A DNA stretch of 64,000 nt. Origin: Distichodus sexfasciatus. Taxonomy: Eukaryota; Chordata; Actinopteri; Characiformes; Distichodontidae. The notes beneath the pieces were generated by a model, which saw only the letters and a list, made by a program, of their open reading frames with translations, did not search any database and had not been told where the DNA came from. The position numbers and the translations under genes were made by a program. Of the stretch, positions 23,700 through 33,671 are shown one piece after another. The stretch covers positions 323,501 through 387,500 of the forward strand of contig JAVGVS010000188.1 of NCBI GenBank assembly GCA_032718565.1, given 5' to 3'. Position 1 is the stretch's first letter, and each line of letters begins with the position of its first letter.

Positions 23700-23925
23700 T
23701 AAAGAAAGAAGGAAGGAAAGAAACAGAACGAGTGAGTGAAAGAAACAGATGGGGAGAGAAAATGAAGGAGTCAGTGAAGAGAAAAAGAAAGTAGAATAAG
23801 TTAAAAGAAAGAAACGGAGATGGGGAGAAAGAGAGAGAGAGGAGGAGTATGGGAGTGAGGGGGGGAGAGAAAGAGGGGATGAAGGAGAGAGAAAGAAAGA
23901 AAAAAAGAAGGAAAAAGCTGGTTTT
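22735..23925. repeat. 1.2-kb purine tract with higher-order repeats
   Basis: Almost pure purine on the plus strand: GAAA/GGAA slippage interleaved with longer modules (GAATAACTGAGTGA, AAACAGATGGGGAGAGAG, GGGAGTGAGAGGGAG, GGAGAAAGAAAGAATGAAT) that recur at intervals of roughly 150-330 bp. The 374-residue minus frame is a Phe/Leu/Ser repeat translation. Confidence 0.9.
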
Positions 23926-24445
23926 GATGGACCTCAGTCTTCTGCGGGAGGTAAGAGTCTCTGTACTTTGTACGGTAAGAACGAGTGACGACAGAGCTGG
24001 AGGCCTGGGATGAGAGTTCAAGTTCTAGAATCATCTGTAGATTTGTATTAGTCTGTAAAACACCAGCGGCGTCATATGGTACAGCAGCGACGTGGACGGC
24101 AAAATGTCAGTTTCAACTTCACTCTTCTTAAAACAAGTCGACGCGCATTTGAATAAAACTCTGCATTGCTTTCACATTGACGTGCCATTCCGAACCCGAC
24201 GCCGTCCGAAATACAAACACCCAGTCCGACCGCCTCAAAGTAAAACCAACACTAATCACATATGCAGCATCTATTTACACATCTGACATCTAATCAGTTA
24301 CCGTCGGTTACGTCCAGCGCTTGTGCTCCAAACCTCAACGAGCCTCGTTATTCATAATTAATCACCCCCCCACCGCGTCGTACAAATCGGCGCTGGCGCA
24401 GGAGGTGAGCTCACACTTGGATAAAAATCTATCCAAATATTGGCG

Positions 24446-24476
24446 TTGGAGGGAGGGGAGGGGAGGGGAGGGGAGA
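24446..24476 (+). other. G-quadruplex-capable (GGGGA)n run
   Basis: At least five GGG/GGGG runs separated by single A bases, which satisfies the usual G3+N1-7 pattern. It lies in a CpG-containing stretch just upstream of (GT)n tracts at about 24605-24650. Confidence 0.7.
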
Positions 24477-24802
24477 GGAACGGAGGAGGGGAAAAAATAC
24501 GGAGAGGAAGAGATGTCTTTTTCCCGGGCTCTTGTTTCCAAAAGTCAAACTGGGAGAACAGCTGGAGAACAGCGCTTTCGCTGCCTGACACCGCGCTGTG
24601 TGCGTGTGTGTGTGTGTGGACGTGGAGTGTGTGTGTGTGTGTGTGTGTGCTTGCCTAACACCACTGCGTCTGTTTCTCTTCCTTAACCAAATAAAAAAAG
24701 CTTCGCACTTTCAGGAATTTTGGAATGTCAATCGAGCAGCAGTGGAGATAAAAGTCCAAACGATAAAAAAAAAAAAATATATATATATATATATGTAAAT
24801 AT

Positions 24803-25397
24803 TAGGAATGGACGATAATATCAGAATCATCGATGCTTAAGATTTGCCCAATATTTTCAGACGATATTTGATGACGCATTTATTGTATGTTGACTTGTGC
24901 CGGGCATGTCCAACGTCCGAAGTGGGATTTTATACGGCCCACGTATGGCGTTATTTTGCGCCAGCAGTTTAATATTTGTGACCAAATTCTTGTCCGAACA
25001 CGCGAAAACTAACTAAATTGTGTGTTTGCCTCGCTTAGCGAATGCGAGCTCACACATGGGCTGTGTCTCGATCCGCGTACTGCCGCACTTGATAGTATGG
25101 TAGGTACGGCGCTCTTATCATACTTTTCTATGTGGTAGTATGCATCTCAGGAAATAGCCGGGGTTGTAGCTTAACGGCTCTCTACGCACTAGGTAGTGCA
25201 CACGGAGTGTCACACGTCCCCTATTTGACTTGGTGCACTACATAGGGCGGGAAGTGACTTTTTCTTAAAATGTACGCTGGAAATATTGGATATCAGCATC
25301 GGCCAATACTTGCCATATATCTAAAAAATTATACATTTATCATAATCGAAGTAAACTTAATCTTGATATCGTTTCAAGCTCGTATCGTCCAGCCCTA
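24803..25397 (+). mobile_element. hAT element carrying a nested MITE (copy A)
   Basis: Starts TAGGAATGGACGATAATATC and ends GTATCGTCCAGCCCTA. Outer portions contain GCATTTATTGTATGTTGAC and CATGTCCAACGTCCGAAGTG. The interior 25060-25255 carries GGGCTGTGTCTCGATCC, CTTGATAGTATGGTAGG, ATAGCCGGGGTTGTAGC and GGTGCACTACATAGGGCGG, typical of a separate fish MITE. The same composite lies inverted at 37330-38018. No target duplication is visible. A (TA)n run precedes it (24775-24794). Confidence 0.7.
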
Positions 25398-25729
25398 AGA
25401 CTGCTCACTGTGTATGTCTTTTTGGGCTATTCTATGAATGTAAAACCTGCAGCAACTCTGATGATATTTACACACTCATAGCAGCATAACACACACACAC
25501 ACACCACCGTGGGACAACAACGCCAGAGGCGCTATTGTGTGGAATTTGGTCTACCACCTGTACACCGCCCAGTCAGCAGCGGTCCTGCGGTCACTAACGC
25601 ACCACCTACGAGCGGTCTGACTAAATTCTACATGACAACAGATCCACACCATGCTTTCTGAACAATATCTACTCGTGAGGCTGCAAGTGTGCGTTGCTGC
25701 AGAAAGATTTTGAGCAGTTGTGTGGAGTT

Positions 25730-26225
25730 TTGGGGAGTTTAAACTAGGGACTAGAATGGTCTTTGGCTGAAAGGACCAGTTTGGCCACTTTGTCAAATGC
25801 TTGAATTTCAAGACTGGCTTCAAGACAGAGTCTGCTGGTCTAAAGTCCCTAGTCGTGGAGTTTAAACCCCCCAGACACCAAAATTGAGTCTGGAGTTTTT
25901 AAACTGGGGAGTAGGGGACTAGGCTGGTCTGTCCCCAGAATTTCCGGACTAGAAGCGAGATCCTGTCTACTAGTCTAAAATTCCTTAGTCTAAAGTCTAA
26001 AGTTCCTTAGTTTAAACTCCGCAGACCCCAAAATGTCTGTGCGGATTCCAGTTCCAATTTTGGTTTCTGTGGAGTTTAAACTAGGCACTACGGAACTAGA
26101 CCAGCCTTTGACGGAAAACAACCAGTTCTAACAACCAGAATCGAAACGCCATTTGCTAGCCTAAACTCCCTAGTCGTGGAGTTTAAACTCCCCAGACAGC
26201 AGACTTAATCCGAGGTTTTAAGCGT
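25730..26225. repeat. ~165-bp tandem repeat, about three copies
   Basis: GGAGTTTAAACTAGGGACTA-type words occur near 25734, 25895 and 26068. GGAGTTTAAAC followed by CCCCAGAC occurs near 25855, 26019 and 26178. Spacings are 159-173 bp. Each unit also holds its own partial inverted repeat around the GTTTAAAC palindrome. Copies are well diverged. The family is unknown to me. Confidence 0.7.
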
Positions 26226-26481
26226 CGCAGTTTTAAGCCCAGACCCCCTTCATCGGTCAAGCGCTTAACATGGGAACTTGCCGAGACGGACGCGCAGCAA
26301 ACACAGACACACACACACAAAAGTGTTATAACCTGCAAAAGTGTTAGATCAGGTGCGAAAGTTCAGCTTCCTGGTGGCTTAGGTGAGAAAAGGCGTCTCT
26401 TCGCCGTGTGGATACCGGCGTTTACAACAGCTCATGTACATATGGCACCTAAATATGTTGACTTGCGTGTGTGAGAGTGTG

Positions 26482-26526
26482 TGTGTGTGGTGGGCCTTGG
26501 TGTGTGTGTGTGTGTGTGTGTGTGTG
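26482..26526. repeat. (GT)n microsatellite
   Basis: Two GT tracts separated by GTGGGCCTTG. Confidence 0.85.
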
Positions 26527-26600
26527 GGAGAACGCTGAGGTGAGAGTTATGTAATTGCAGTCGAGTGAGGAAGCTGATGGTTTTGGTAGTTGGAGCAGAG

Positions 26601-26707
26601 AAAGAGGAAGTGCCGGCTGTTTATCAGTCACCACACTTCCTGTGGCCAAGGGGGCGGGGCTTGGGCCGGGGGGCTGTGGTTGCCGAGCACCTATCTCCCT
26701 CGGCAAC
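26601..26707. promoter_or_regulatory. Candidate enhancer: ETS/PU.1, RUNX and GC-box-like sites
   Basis: Within 107 bp: AAAGAGGAAGTG (26601-26612, PU.1-like), CACTTCCTGTGG (26634-26645, reverse ETS core beside a RUNX-like core), GGGGGCGGGGC (26650-26660, Sp1/KLF-like), TGTGGTT (26675-26681, RUNX) and a perfect 9-bp inverted repeat GTTGCCGAG/CTCGGCAAC (26679-26687, 26699-26707) with RFX-like half-sites. The segment is non-repetitive and sits between GT and CA tracts. Function is inferred only from site density. Confidence 0.35.
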
Positions 26708-26774
26708 GGCACCAGCGAGTGACCAAGCGTCTGTTAGTCAGCGCTGGGAGGCTTATCGGAGTCCAGATCTTCAA

Positions 26775-26802
26775 CACACGCACACACACACACACACACA
26801 CA
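26775..26802. repeat. (CA)n microsatellite
   Basis: About 14 CA units with one ACGC interruption. Confidence 0.85.
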
Positions 26803-27091
26803 GCAGAGGTTAAATAAGACAACTGCAACGGCAGAAGCGCAACACACCTGGGCCTTAACATGTATATTACTCACACTCATATGCCACCCTCTTCCTCTTT
26901 GTCGCAGTCCGACACACACACATACACACACACAGATTTTAACCATCATTCTTCAAGGTTACACACCTCATACACTGATACAGTACACACACATTTTGGG
27001 GTGTAATGGAAAGGGAGTGAAGGCTGGACGTACAGAAATTTGCTGATTGACGTGTGTATGTGTTTTCCTGGCCATCGTATTAATCTTAAAC

Positions 27092-27400
27092 TAGAGATGC
27101 ATGATAATATCGGAAACATATCAGAATCGGACGATAATTATCGGCCGTATCGCGCATCCTTATCTTAAAACCTTGTGGCATTAAGACCATGCAGAAAAAT
27201 ACACCTGGAAATATTGTTATTATTATTATTATTATTATTACTTACAAGTGTTCGTATTAATGATAATTAATTACACTAGGGTTGTACGATGATATCAGAA
27301 TCGTATCAGAATCTGACTAATATTTGAATTTGCCCGATACTTTCAGCCGATATTTTATGTGAAAAACATTGGATATTGGTTGTTAGTCGTTATCGTTAGT
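27092..27400. mobile_element. Two hAT-like terminal fragments around an (ATT)n run
   Basis: 27092-27166 (AGAGATGCATGATAATATCG to ATCGCGCATCCTTATC) looks like two ends brought together by internal deletion. 27280 onward (AGGGTTGTACGATGATATC, CCGATACTTTCAGCCGATAT) is another left end of the same style. (ATT)n lies at about 27215-27240. Confidence 0.5.
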
Positions 27401-28009
27401 CGTGTCTGTCCATAGTTGAGAAAGCAGAGTGTGTTTCCCTGTTGCAGCATCTCGAGTGAGAGTGTGAGAGAGGTTGAGACATTCTCATCTTCCTCCATCT
27501 CCCTCACCCCAAACTGACCTTGCACCGAGAAAGGCTTTAAATAATAAGACTCGAAAAATCATTTGTGATCACGCACAAATCTGGACACGAGTCCCGGCAT
27601 ATGGAAAAACGGCATAAATAAATAACCATTCTGCTCAAACATATCGTCTAGTCTAGAACCTCCACCAAGTCTCTTGCTGAAATCGGAATAATTCATTTTA
27701 TTTATTTATATTGAACAAATTCGCCCATGCCCCGTAAGCCCCGACGACCGGCTCAGGCAAACCGCAGAAATCTCTTTCCGTGGACGGAGGAAAAACAAGT
27801 CGGCCCGAACGTAGTAGCAGACGGACCAGTTCGGCGGCAAGTTTACGATTTTTAACAAGCCGATCGAGTTCTCCACGCTGTGAGGCGGATGTGAGCCGAG
27901 CCTCTTTTACCTTGATCATGGGAGTGTGTGTGTGTGTGTGTGTTTGCGGAAATGAAGCGCCCAGGGCCTTGCCGTGATGAAGACACGCCGATCAGGAAAA
28001 ACCTTGTGC
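27401..28009. other. Unique-looking segment
   Basis: Mixed composition with a (GT)n at 27921-27944. Frames at 27698-27919 (-) and 27780-27977 (+) overlap and show no family similarity. Confidence 0.4.
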
Positions 28010-28140
28010 CGAAACGTCCGTTATTATTAAGGCTTGTGACACAGATGGGTTTTATTATTTCAAATCCATTAGCTTTAATCCGTCCTGTTAATGCCTGTCA
28101 CTGGCGGAGATTTTCAAACATCAAGACAATAAGGAGTGAG
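28010..28140. other. Non-repetitive AT-rich segment, possible conserved non-coding element
   Basis: CAAATCCATTAGCTTTAATC and CCTGTTAATGCCTGTCACTG contain TAATCC and TTAATG homeodomain-type cores. No repeat family was recognised. Conservation is untested. Confidence 0.22.
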
Positions 28141-28183
28141 TCAGCGCACGACAAAGCCACACCTCACTTCTTCCTTGAGATGC

Positions 28184-29060
28184 TGGAAATGTGGAGGAAA
28201 AGAGAGAGGGACAGAGCGAGAGAATAAATGAATGAAAGTGAGAGAGAATAGAGAGAGATTTTTCAACATGTTGCTTTAAAACAACACGTTTAAAAGGCTG
28301 AACACACCTTCCTACACACACACACACACACACAGCTCGCTACAGCCCCGCGATGATGCGGATAATTGTGGATAATGTACACAGAGGTAATTGAGGAGTC
28401 TAGACGCCGTAAGCCCATCCGACCTGTCTGTCGGCTGCTGTAGTGGCAGACGAGGAGAAGGAGTTGCCGCTCCTAAAGTCGCCGTGTTTATTCTCCATCA
28501 CGGTCGTCATGGCAAACCTGCACGTTTCCGTAGCGCCGCTGCACATCGCCACAACATCACACTCAGCATCGGACCTGTTACAGCCTGTCCAGTGGCACAT
28601 CCAGCTACCTGTGGAGGAAGAGAGAGATGGATGAGAGAGAGAGAGAGAGAGAGAGAGGGAATAAATGAACGAGAGAGAGAAAGAGAAAGAGAGAATAAAT
28701 GAACAGCAGTGAGAGAGGGGAGAGAGAAAGTAAATGAAAGAGAGAAACATAAAGAGAGAGAAAGAGATGGGTGGGGTGAGTGGGTGTGATAGAGAGGATA
28801 GAAAAAGAGAGAGAAAGAACGAGAGAGCAAATAGGAGAAAAAGAGAAATATAGAAAGAGAACAAGAGCGTCAGAGAGAGAGGCAATAAATGAACTAGAGA
28901 GAGAGAAAGAGAGTGAGAGCGAGGCAAAAAATGCAAGAAAAGACAGATGAAGGGTGTGTGTGTGTGTAAGAGAGATAGAGAGAGAACAGGCATGAAAGAG
29001 TGAGAGATGGAAAGAACACAGAGAGAGAGAGAGAGAGAGAGAGAGTAAACACGTAGGATG
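28184..29060. repeat. Purine-rich (GA)n-dominated region
   Basis: GAGAGA runs with recurring AATAAATGAACGAGAGAG and AGAGAAACATAAAGAG modules, broken by a unique segment at about 28330-28615 that includes a (CA)n at 28315-28334. The 197-residue minus frame is a Leu-Ser repeat translation. Confidence 0.8.
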
Positions 29061-29524
29061 AAGAGAGGGTGATATAAAGATAAAGAGGCATTTGGGTTGA
29101 AATCTGTGTCTCTACATGCATGTTTGTGTATATGTGGGTGAGTACGTGGCGGAGGGTGTGTGTGTGTGTGTTTGTGTCTGTTTTTCTTCCCGATTGTTTT
29201 TCGAAGTGGCTAGCTATTGTTACAATTTGCAGCCAATTAAGCGCACCTGTTTGTGCCGTACCCGTCTGGTGACGTCGCATGGCGAGCTTGCGGCTGCGCT
29301 CTGGGGTTGAGGAGGCGCGTTCTTCAAAGGCGAGTGTTGTTATGAGACGAAACGTACCGATACGCCAGCAAATTAACCTCCCACTCACTTAAAAACAGTC
29401 AAATTATGTAGACACGATCATAAGCTCCCCCAGCACCTGGATCCAACAACCCCAGTAACCCGTCCCACGTGATTTTGTGCGCTCGGTTTGCAAAAACGCT
29501 CCCCAAGTAGACAGCAGAAGTAGT

Positions 29525-30185
29525 AAGGGTGTAAATAGCAAGTTTCAGCACGACATGACATTATACCAATTCAGTGGATGATGATTCGATGTCTGTTGAT
29601 ATCACAAAGTTGCTATGATTCGTTTCGTTTTGATTCGATTCAGTTTGACACGATTCGATATGATATGATACGATATGATTTAACTTAATTGAGTTCAATT
29701 TGATTCTGTTTCATTTGATTCATTTCATTTCAGTTTGATTTAATTAAATTTGATTTGATTCAGTTGGATTTGATTCAATTCGAAACAAATCAATACGATA
29801 TAATTCAATACGATGCGATGCAATATAATTAAAGTCTTTTCAATTCCATTAAATTCATTAAAGTTTGTTTCATTTGGTTCAATTAGATTCGGTTCAGTTC
29901 GATACAATTCAGTAGGACACAATAATTCAATTCAAATTCAATTCAAATTTATTTATATAGCGCTCTTAACAACAGTCATTGTCACAAAGCACTTTACATA
30001 TAACATATAACTTTACAATACGATACAATACAATATGATTCGATTAAATTATTATTATTTCATTTTAATTTCAATTCAACTCAATTTGATTAGGTTTGAT
30101 TCATTTAGATCCAATTCAATCGTTCATTCATTATCTTTTAATATGATTCAATACAATACCATATGATTTGATTCAATTTGATTTG
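29525..30185. repeat. Degenerate GATTC/GATAC pentanucleotide-like block
   Basis: Dense variants of TTGATTCGATTCAATTTGAT and ACGATACGATATGATT across about 600 bp. The left edge (AAGGGTGTAAATAGC) faintly resembles the GGGTGTAACGATAC termini, so this may be the expanded interior of a DNA element. A separate repeat fragment sits inside at 29935-30008. Confidence 0.6.
29935..30008 (+). mobile_element. Fish interspersed repeat fragment (TATAGCGC type)
   Basis: AAATTTATTTATATAGCGC, then CATTGTCACAAAGCACTTTA. This arrangement is a widespread teleost repeat motif resembling a LINE or SINE tail. Only about 75 bp is present. Confidence 0.5.
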
Positions 30186-30463
30186 ATTCATTTCATTTCA
30201 ATTCAGGATCCATATGAGACAGTATCATAACACTGTTTTAACACCATCACTTCCACTCTTATCATTTGATGTCTTATTCCTGATCTCCGTCAAACATTTT
30301 ATTGAAAAAACAATATTCTCTTTTAACTTTTTTTGGAACTTCACCATTTTCACCATTTTGTCTGATGGAAATGATCTGACTCCTGGAATACAGTCAGATA
30401 ACTCTTGGAACACTTTGTTGCATATAAACACAAGTTATATGTGCACATCGGGCAAGTTCTCTC

Positions 30464-30668
30464 AGTGAGGGAGTGATTATTTGTCATTGTGAACACACCA
30501 TGGCACAGCCCACACTGCACCACGACCAAATGTCACCTCTGCATTCGACTCATATATGAAGGAGCAGCTTTTTGGCAGTGCCCGGGGAGCAGGGCCTGGG
30601 CACGGTATCTTGCTTGTGGTACCATTTGCCAGTGGTACTTTTTACCGGGCCGGGACTTAATCTACCTC
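30464..30668 (-). mobile_element. tRNA-derived SINE, long copy
   Basis: Reverse-strand tail (GTGATTATTTGTCATTGTG), body (CAAATGTCACCTCTGCATTC) and a distal head portion (GGTATCTTGCTTGTGGTACC, TTTTTACCGGGCCGGGACTT). The tRNA-like box A end is lost. At about 205 bp it is one of the fuller copies. Confidence 0.75.
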
Positions 30669-31620
30669 TCAACACTGTTTACTTTGTTACATAGCTTTAA
30701 TACTGGTAACTGTTACATAGCTCTAATATTGACAATTTTGTGTGTTTTTCTGTCTTTATTGACTCTTGCGAAACTTTGCGGTGAAAATCCAGCAGAGCAT
30801 TCTATAGGAAAATCTCCATCTAAAATGAATCACGCTGCTGCTTCTCTTCTTCCTCATCACACAGTGAATTTCTGGAGATGACGTCTGGGCTACTAATCAC
30901 GTTGCCTTGGAGTTTAACCAAAATGTCATAAATCTCCACTCGACCATCTGATTTGGAAGTTAACAATATATAACACAAAATATGCAGTAGAATATACAAG
31001 ACAAGATATATGGTCAAATCGCCCAGCGCTACAGTAAAACAATGTACAAAGAATTAGTAATGGCAAAGAAATACAGTGAAAAATACTAATAAAATATTTA
31101 CAATGCTTTTAACAAAAAAACAAATCTATATGGAAGATTCATTTTGTTGTTTAACAATAAAAAATGATCATAAAAATGTATAAAATTAAATAAAAATAAT
31201 TTTAGGGCTGTAATTGCATGTTATCTTAAGTTTAAACATACATTTAATAATTATTTTATTAATTATTAATAATTGAATGCAAAATAATTAGGAAAAATAT
31301 ATATTTTTAAATTATTTTATTTAAAACAAAATGTTTTATTTGATCTTTTTGCTTAAGGTTATTATATCTCATAATTAGATATATATATGCTCGTATTGTT
31401 ATAAGATTTCCATCAGATATACATATAAAAATAAATAAATAAATAAATAAATAAAAACAAAGTACGCTTAAATTACTCATGCTCTGACCCACACTTGTTC
31501 AGGCATGAGTAATAAAAAATGCTGACCACAGTAATAGAATTATGGCTTTTATTAAACATTGTATTTAATTATTCCTAACCATCACATACAAACATATGAT
31601 CTGGTTTGTGGAGGTGGCAG
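30669..31620. other. AT-rich non-coding stretch
   Basis: Very AT-rich, with an (AAAT)n run near 31427-31454. No gene or element end was recognised. Confidence 0.45.
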
Positions 31621-31628
31621 ACTGAGTA

Positions 31629-31985
31629 ACCACACACACACACACACACATCTACAAACGATCTCAGCCGTGAGTGAGACTCTGTCGGTTCATTGCTTTC
31701 CTGTACATAAAGTATACAGTACATTCTATTCACACACACACACACACCCTCGCTCTGCCTCATCTCACCGTAACCACCTTTCAACTGGACTGTAACATCC
31801 TGCAAAATTTCTCCGAGCCCTGTCTCTGCTTCAAAGTGGTTACTCAGAGCAGCCCTGGGGCATGCACGCGCACACACACACACACTCATCTATAGACGTC
31901 AGACGTTCTTAGAAAGCTGTTTCTTTGCTTCTGAGCAGAGTCTTGACTCATCTGGCTGCTTAGACACATTCTCACACACATACAC
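31629..31985. repeat. (CA)n cluster
   Basis: CA tracts at about 31631-31650, 31731-31746, 31866-31886 and a weak one near 31974-31984. Open frames on both strands are His-Thr/Cys-Val runs. Confidence 0.85.
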
Positions 31986-33329
31986 ATCTAGTTGTTGTTC
32001 TCATTCGGTGTCCTCTTTGTACGTCTCAGTTCTAACAAACTAGAGGCCAAATTATGATTATTTTTCCAGTTAATATTAGGGAGCTTAATATTTGTATTGC
32101 ATGCATTTTAAAGACAATGAATAATGTTGATGCAGAAGTTTTGTACATTAATAGTTGCTATAAATTTTTATTATGACAAAAATATTAGTTATGAACCTGC
32201 TGACCGTTACACCACCAACTGCACCTATATGCACCAAGATTAAGTGATCAAATGAAGACTTTATGCTTGATCTGGATAAATAATCTGCTTCTTTTAAGGG
32301 ATCACTGCCACAATCTGATTAATATTTGCTCATATAAAGCTCATATCATATTTTGTCCGCCGCTTGCTTTAGGAGCTTCCAGCCACCGCTTGATGACACG
32401 CTCAAAAACCCGCTTTTCTGCCCGGATAATGGACGGGGAGTGCCGAACAATCAGAGGCTTCTGGTTAAATGATGCAACTCTGGAGACCGAGTTCAGGTGT
32501 ATCGGGATTTTCTCCTCCCCCTTCCTCCTCCGCACGCCTTTACCGTAATCCTGCATCACCTTTACAGTGAAAAAGTTACCTGGAATCTTGACTTGCCGCT
32601 AAATAGCAAACTCAACATGTCATATCTGTGGCAAATCTGGCCTGTTGAAACCAAACCCTGGATAAATTATATTATATTTTTTACTGTTAAAATGTATTGT
32701 ATTTCCTTCAGTACGTTTTAATCAGTGGCAAAATAAATATGAATGGATTTTTTGGAATGCATGAATCAATTTTGAATGGACAGAGAGGACGGCGATTCGA
32801 TTTTTTTGCACACCCCTTATAAATAATGACCCTCCTTGTCTCTAAAGTGTACTTACGAATAGATGTCTACATAAATGGACAGCACGAATGAATGAGTTCG
32901 TATTTATTTACTTTTTGATTTTTTGGCCATTCCTGCGATAAGAAGCCGATCTGGTTTCCAAGGAAGCGTTCGCTTTCCGGAAAAGTCACTTTCCAGAACG
33001 ACAACACTACTCGCCTCTATGATGAGTTAACCACTCATACTAGCGGAGCTGTGGCTGATATGGGACAGGTCGGTTTAGAGAGATAAGCAGCAATATTGCT
33101 CAGATGATCTGCGCTGGTACTCAAGCTGGTATCTTGGTTTATAACCTGGATGGAATAAGTTTTGTTTTTGGTAATGCAGACTTAAAGCGTCGTCCCACTA
33201 ATGAAGAAAATACCTAATTACAGCTGCACAGAAACGTAGGAAAACGATGCCATGGAGTGAGTTTGCTCATATACAGTACAGTGCCTTGAACTTTGACGTT
33301 TGGTGTGGTCTTTGGGCTAAAACTCTTTT
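31986..33329. other. Non-coding stretch
   Basis: Unique-looking DNA. ATTCGATTTTTTTGCACACC near 32795 resembles a degraded DNA-element terminus. Overlapping frames at 32252-32559 on both strands lack recognisable similarity. Confidence 0.4.
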
Positions 33330-33385
33330 TAGGGGTGAAACGATACATCGGTCTACATGTATATATCGATTCAGTGATCAAGGAG
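33330..33385 (+). mobile_element. hAT-like element terminus (fragment)
   Basis: TAGGGGTGAAACGATACATC, then TATATCGATTCAGTG, the same terminus family as 833 and 52103. Confidence 0.45.
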
Positions 33386-33399
33386 CCCATAGTGTTGAT

Positions 33400-33671
33400 T
33401 ATGGATGCACGATAATATCGAAATGATATCGGAATCGGCTGATAATTGCTTTGTTAAAGACATCGGACAATATTTTCAGACAATATTTTATGATGCATTT
33501 ATTGTACGTGGAAAAGGTAGCGCTTGTGCCAGGCATGTCCAAAGTCTGAGGTGGGATTTTATACGACCTCTGCCTTCTGTCTTAAACTGTATGCCGTTTT
33601 ATTTCTGAGCATGCGGTGCAACGTCCGCGGGCAAAATCTCTTGTCCAGTAATTCCCATATCGTGCATCCCT
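33400..33671 (+). mobile_element. hAT element, short deletion copy of the 24.8/37.3-kb family
   Basis: Starts TATGGATGCACGATAATATC and ends CCATATCGTGCATCCCT. It contains GCATTTATTGTACGTGG and CATGTCCAAAGTCTGAGGTG, matching copies at 24803 and 37330, but lacks the nested MITE. About 272 bp. Confidence 0.7.

Noticed and set aside
22897..24021. 374-residue minus-strand open frame, the longest in the window
   Set aside because: Phe/Leu/Ser-only composition from a purine tract; stop codons are simply rare in pyrimidine-only DNA.
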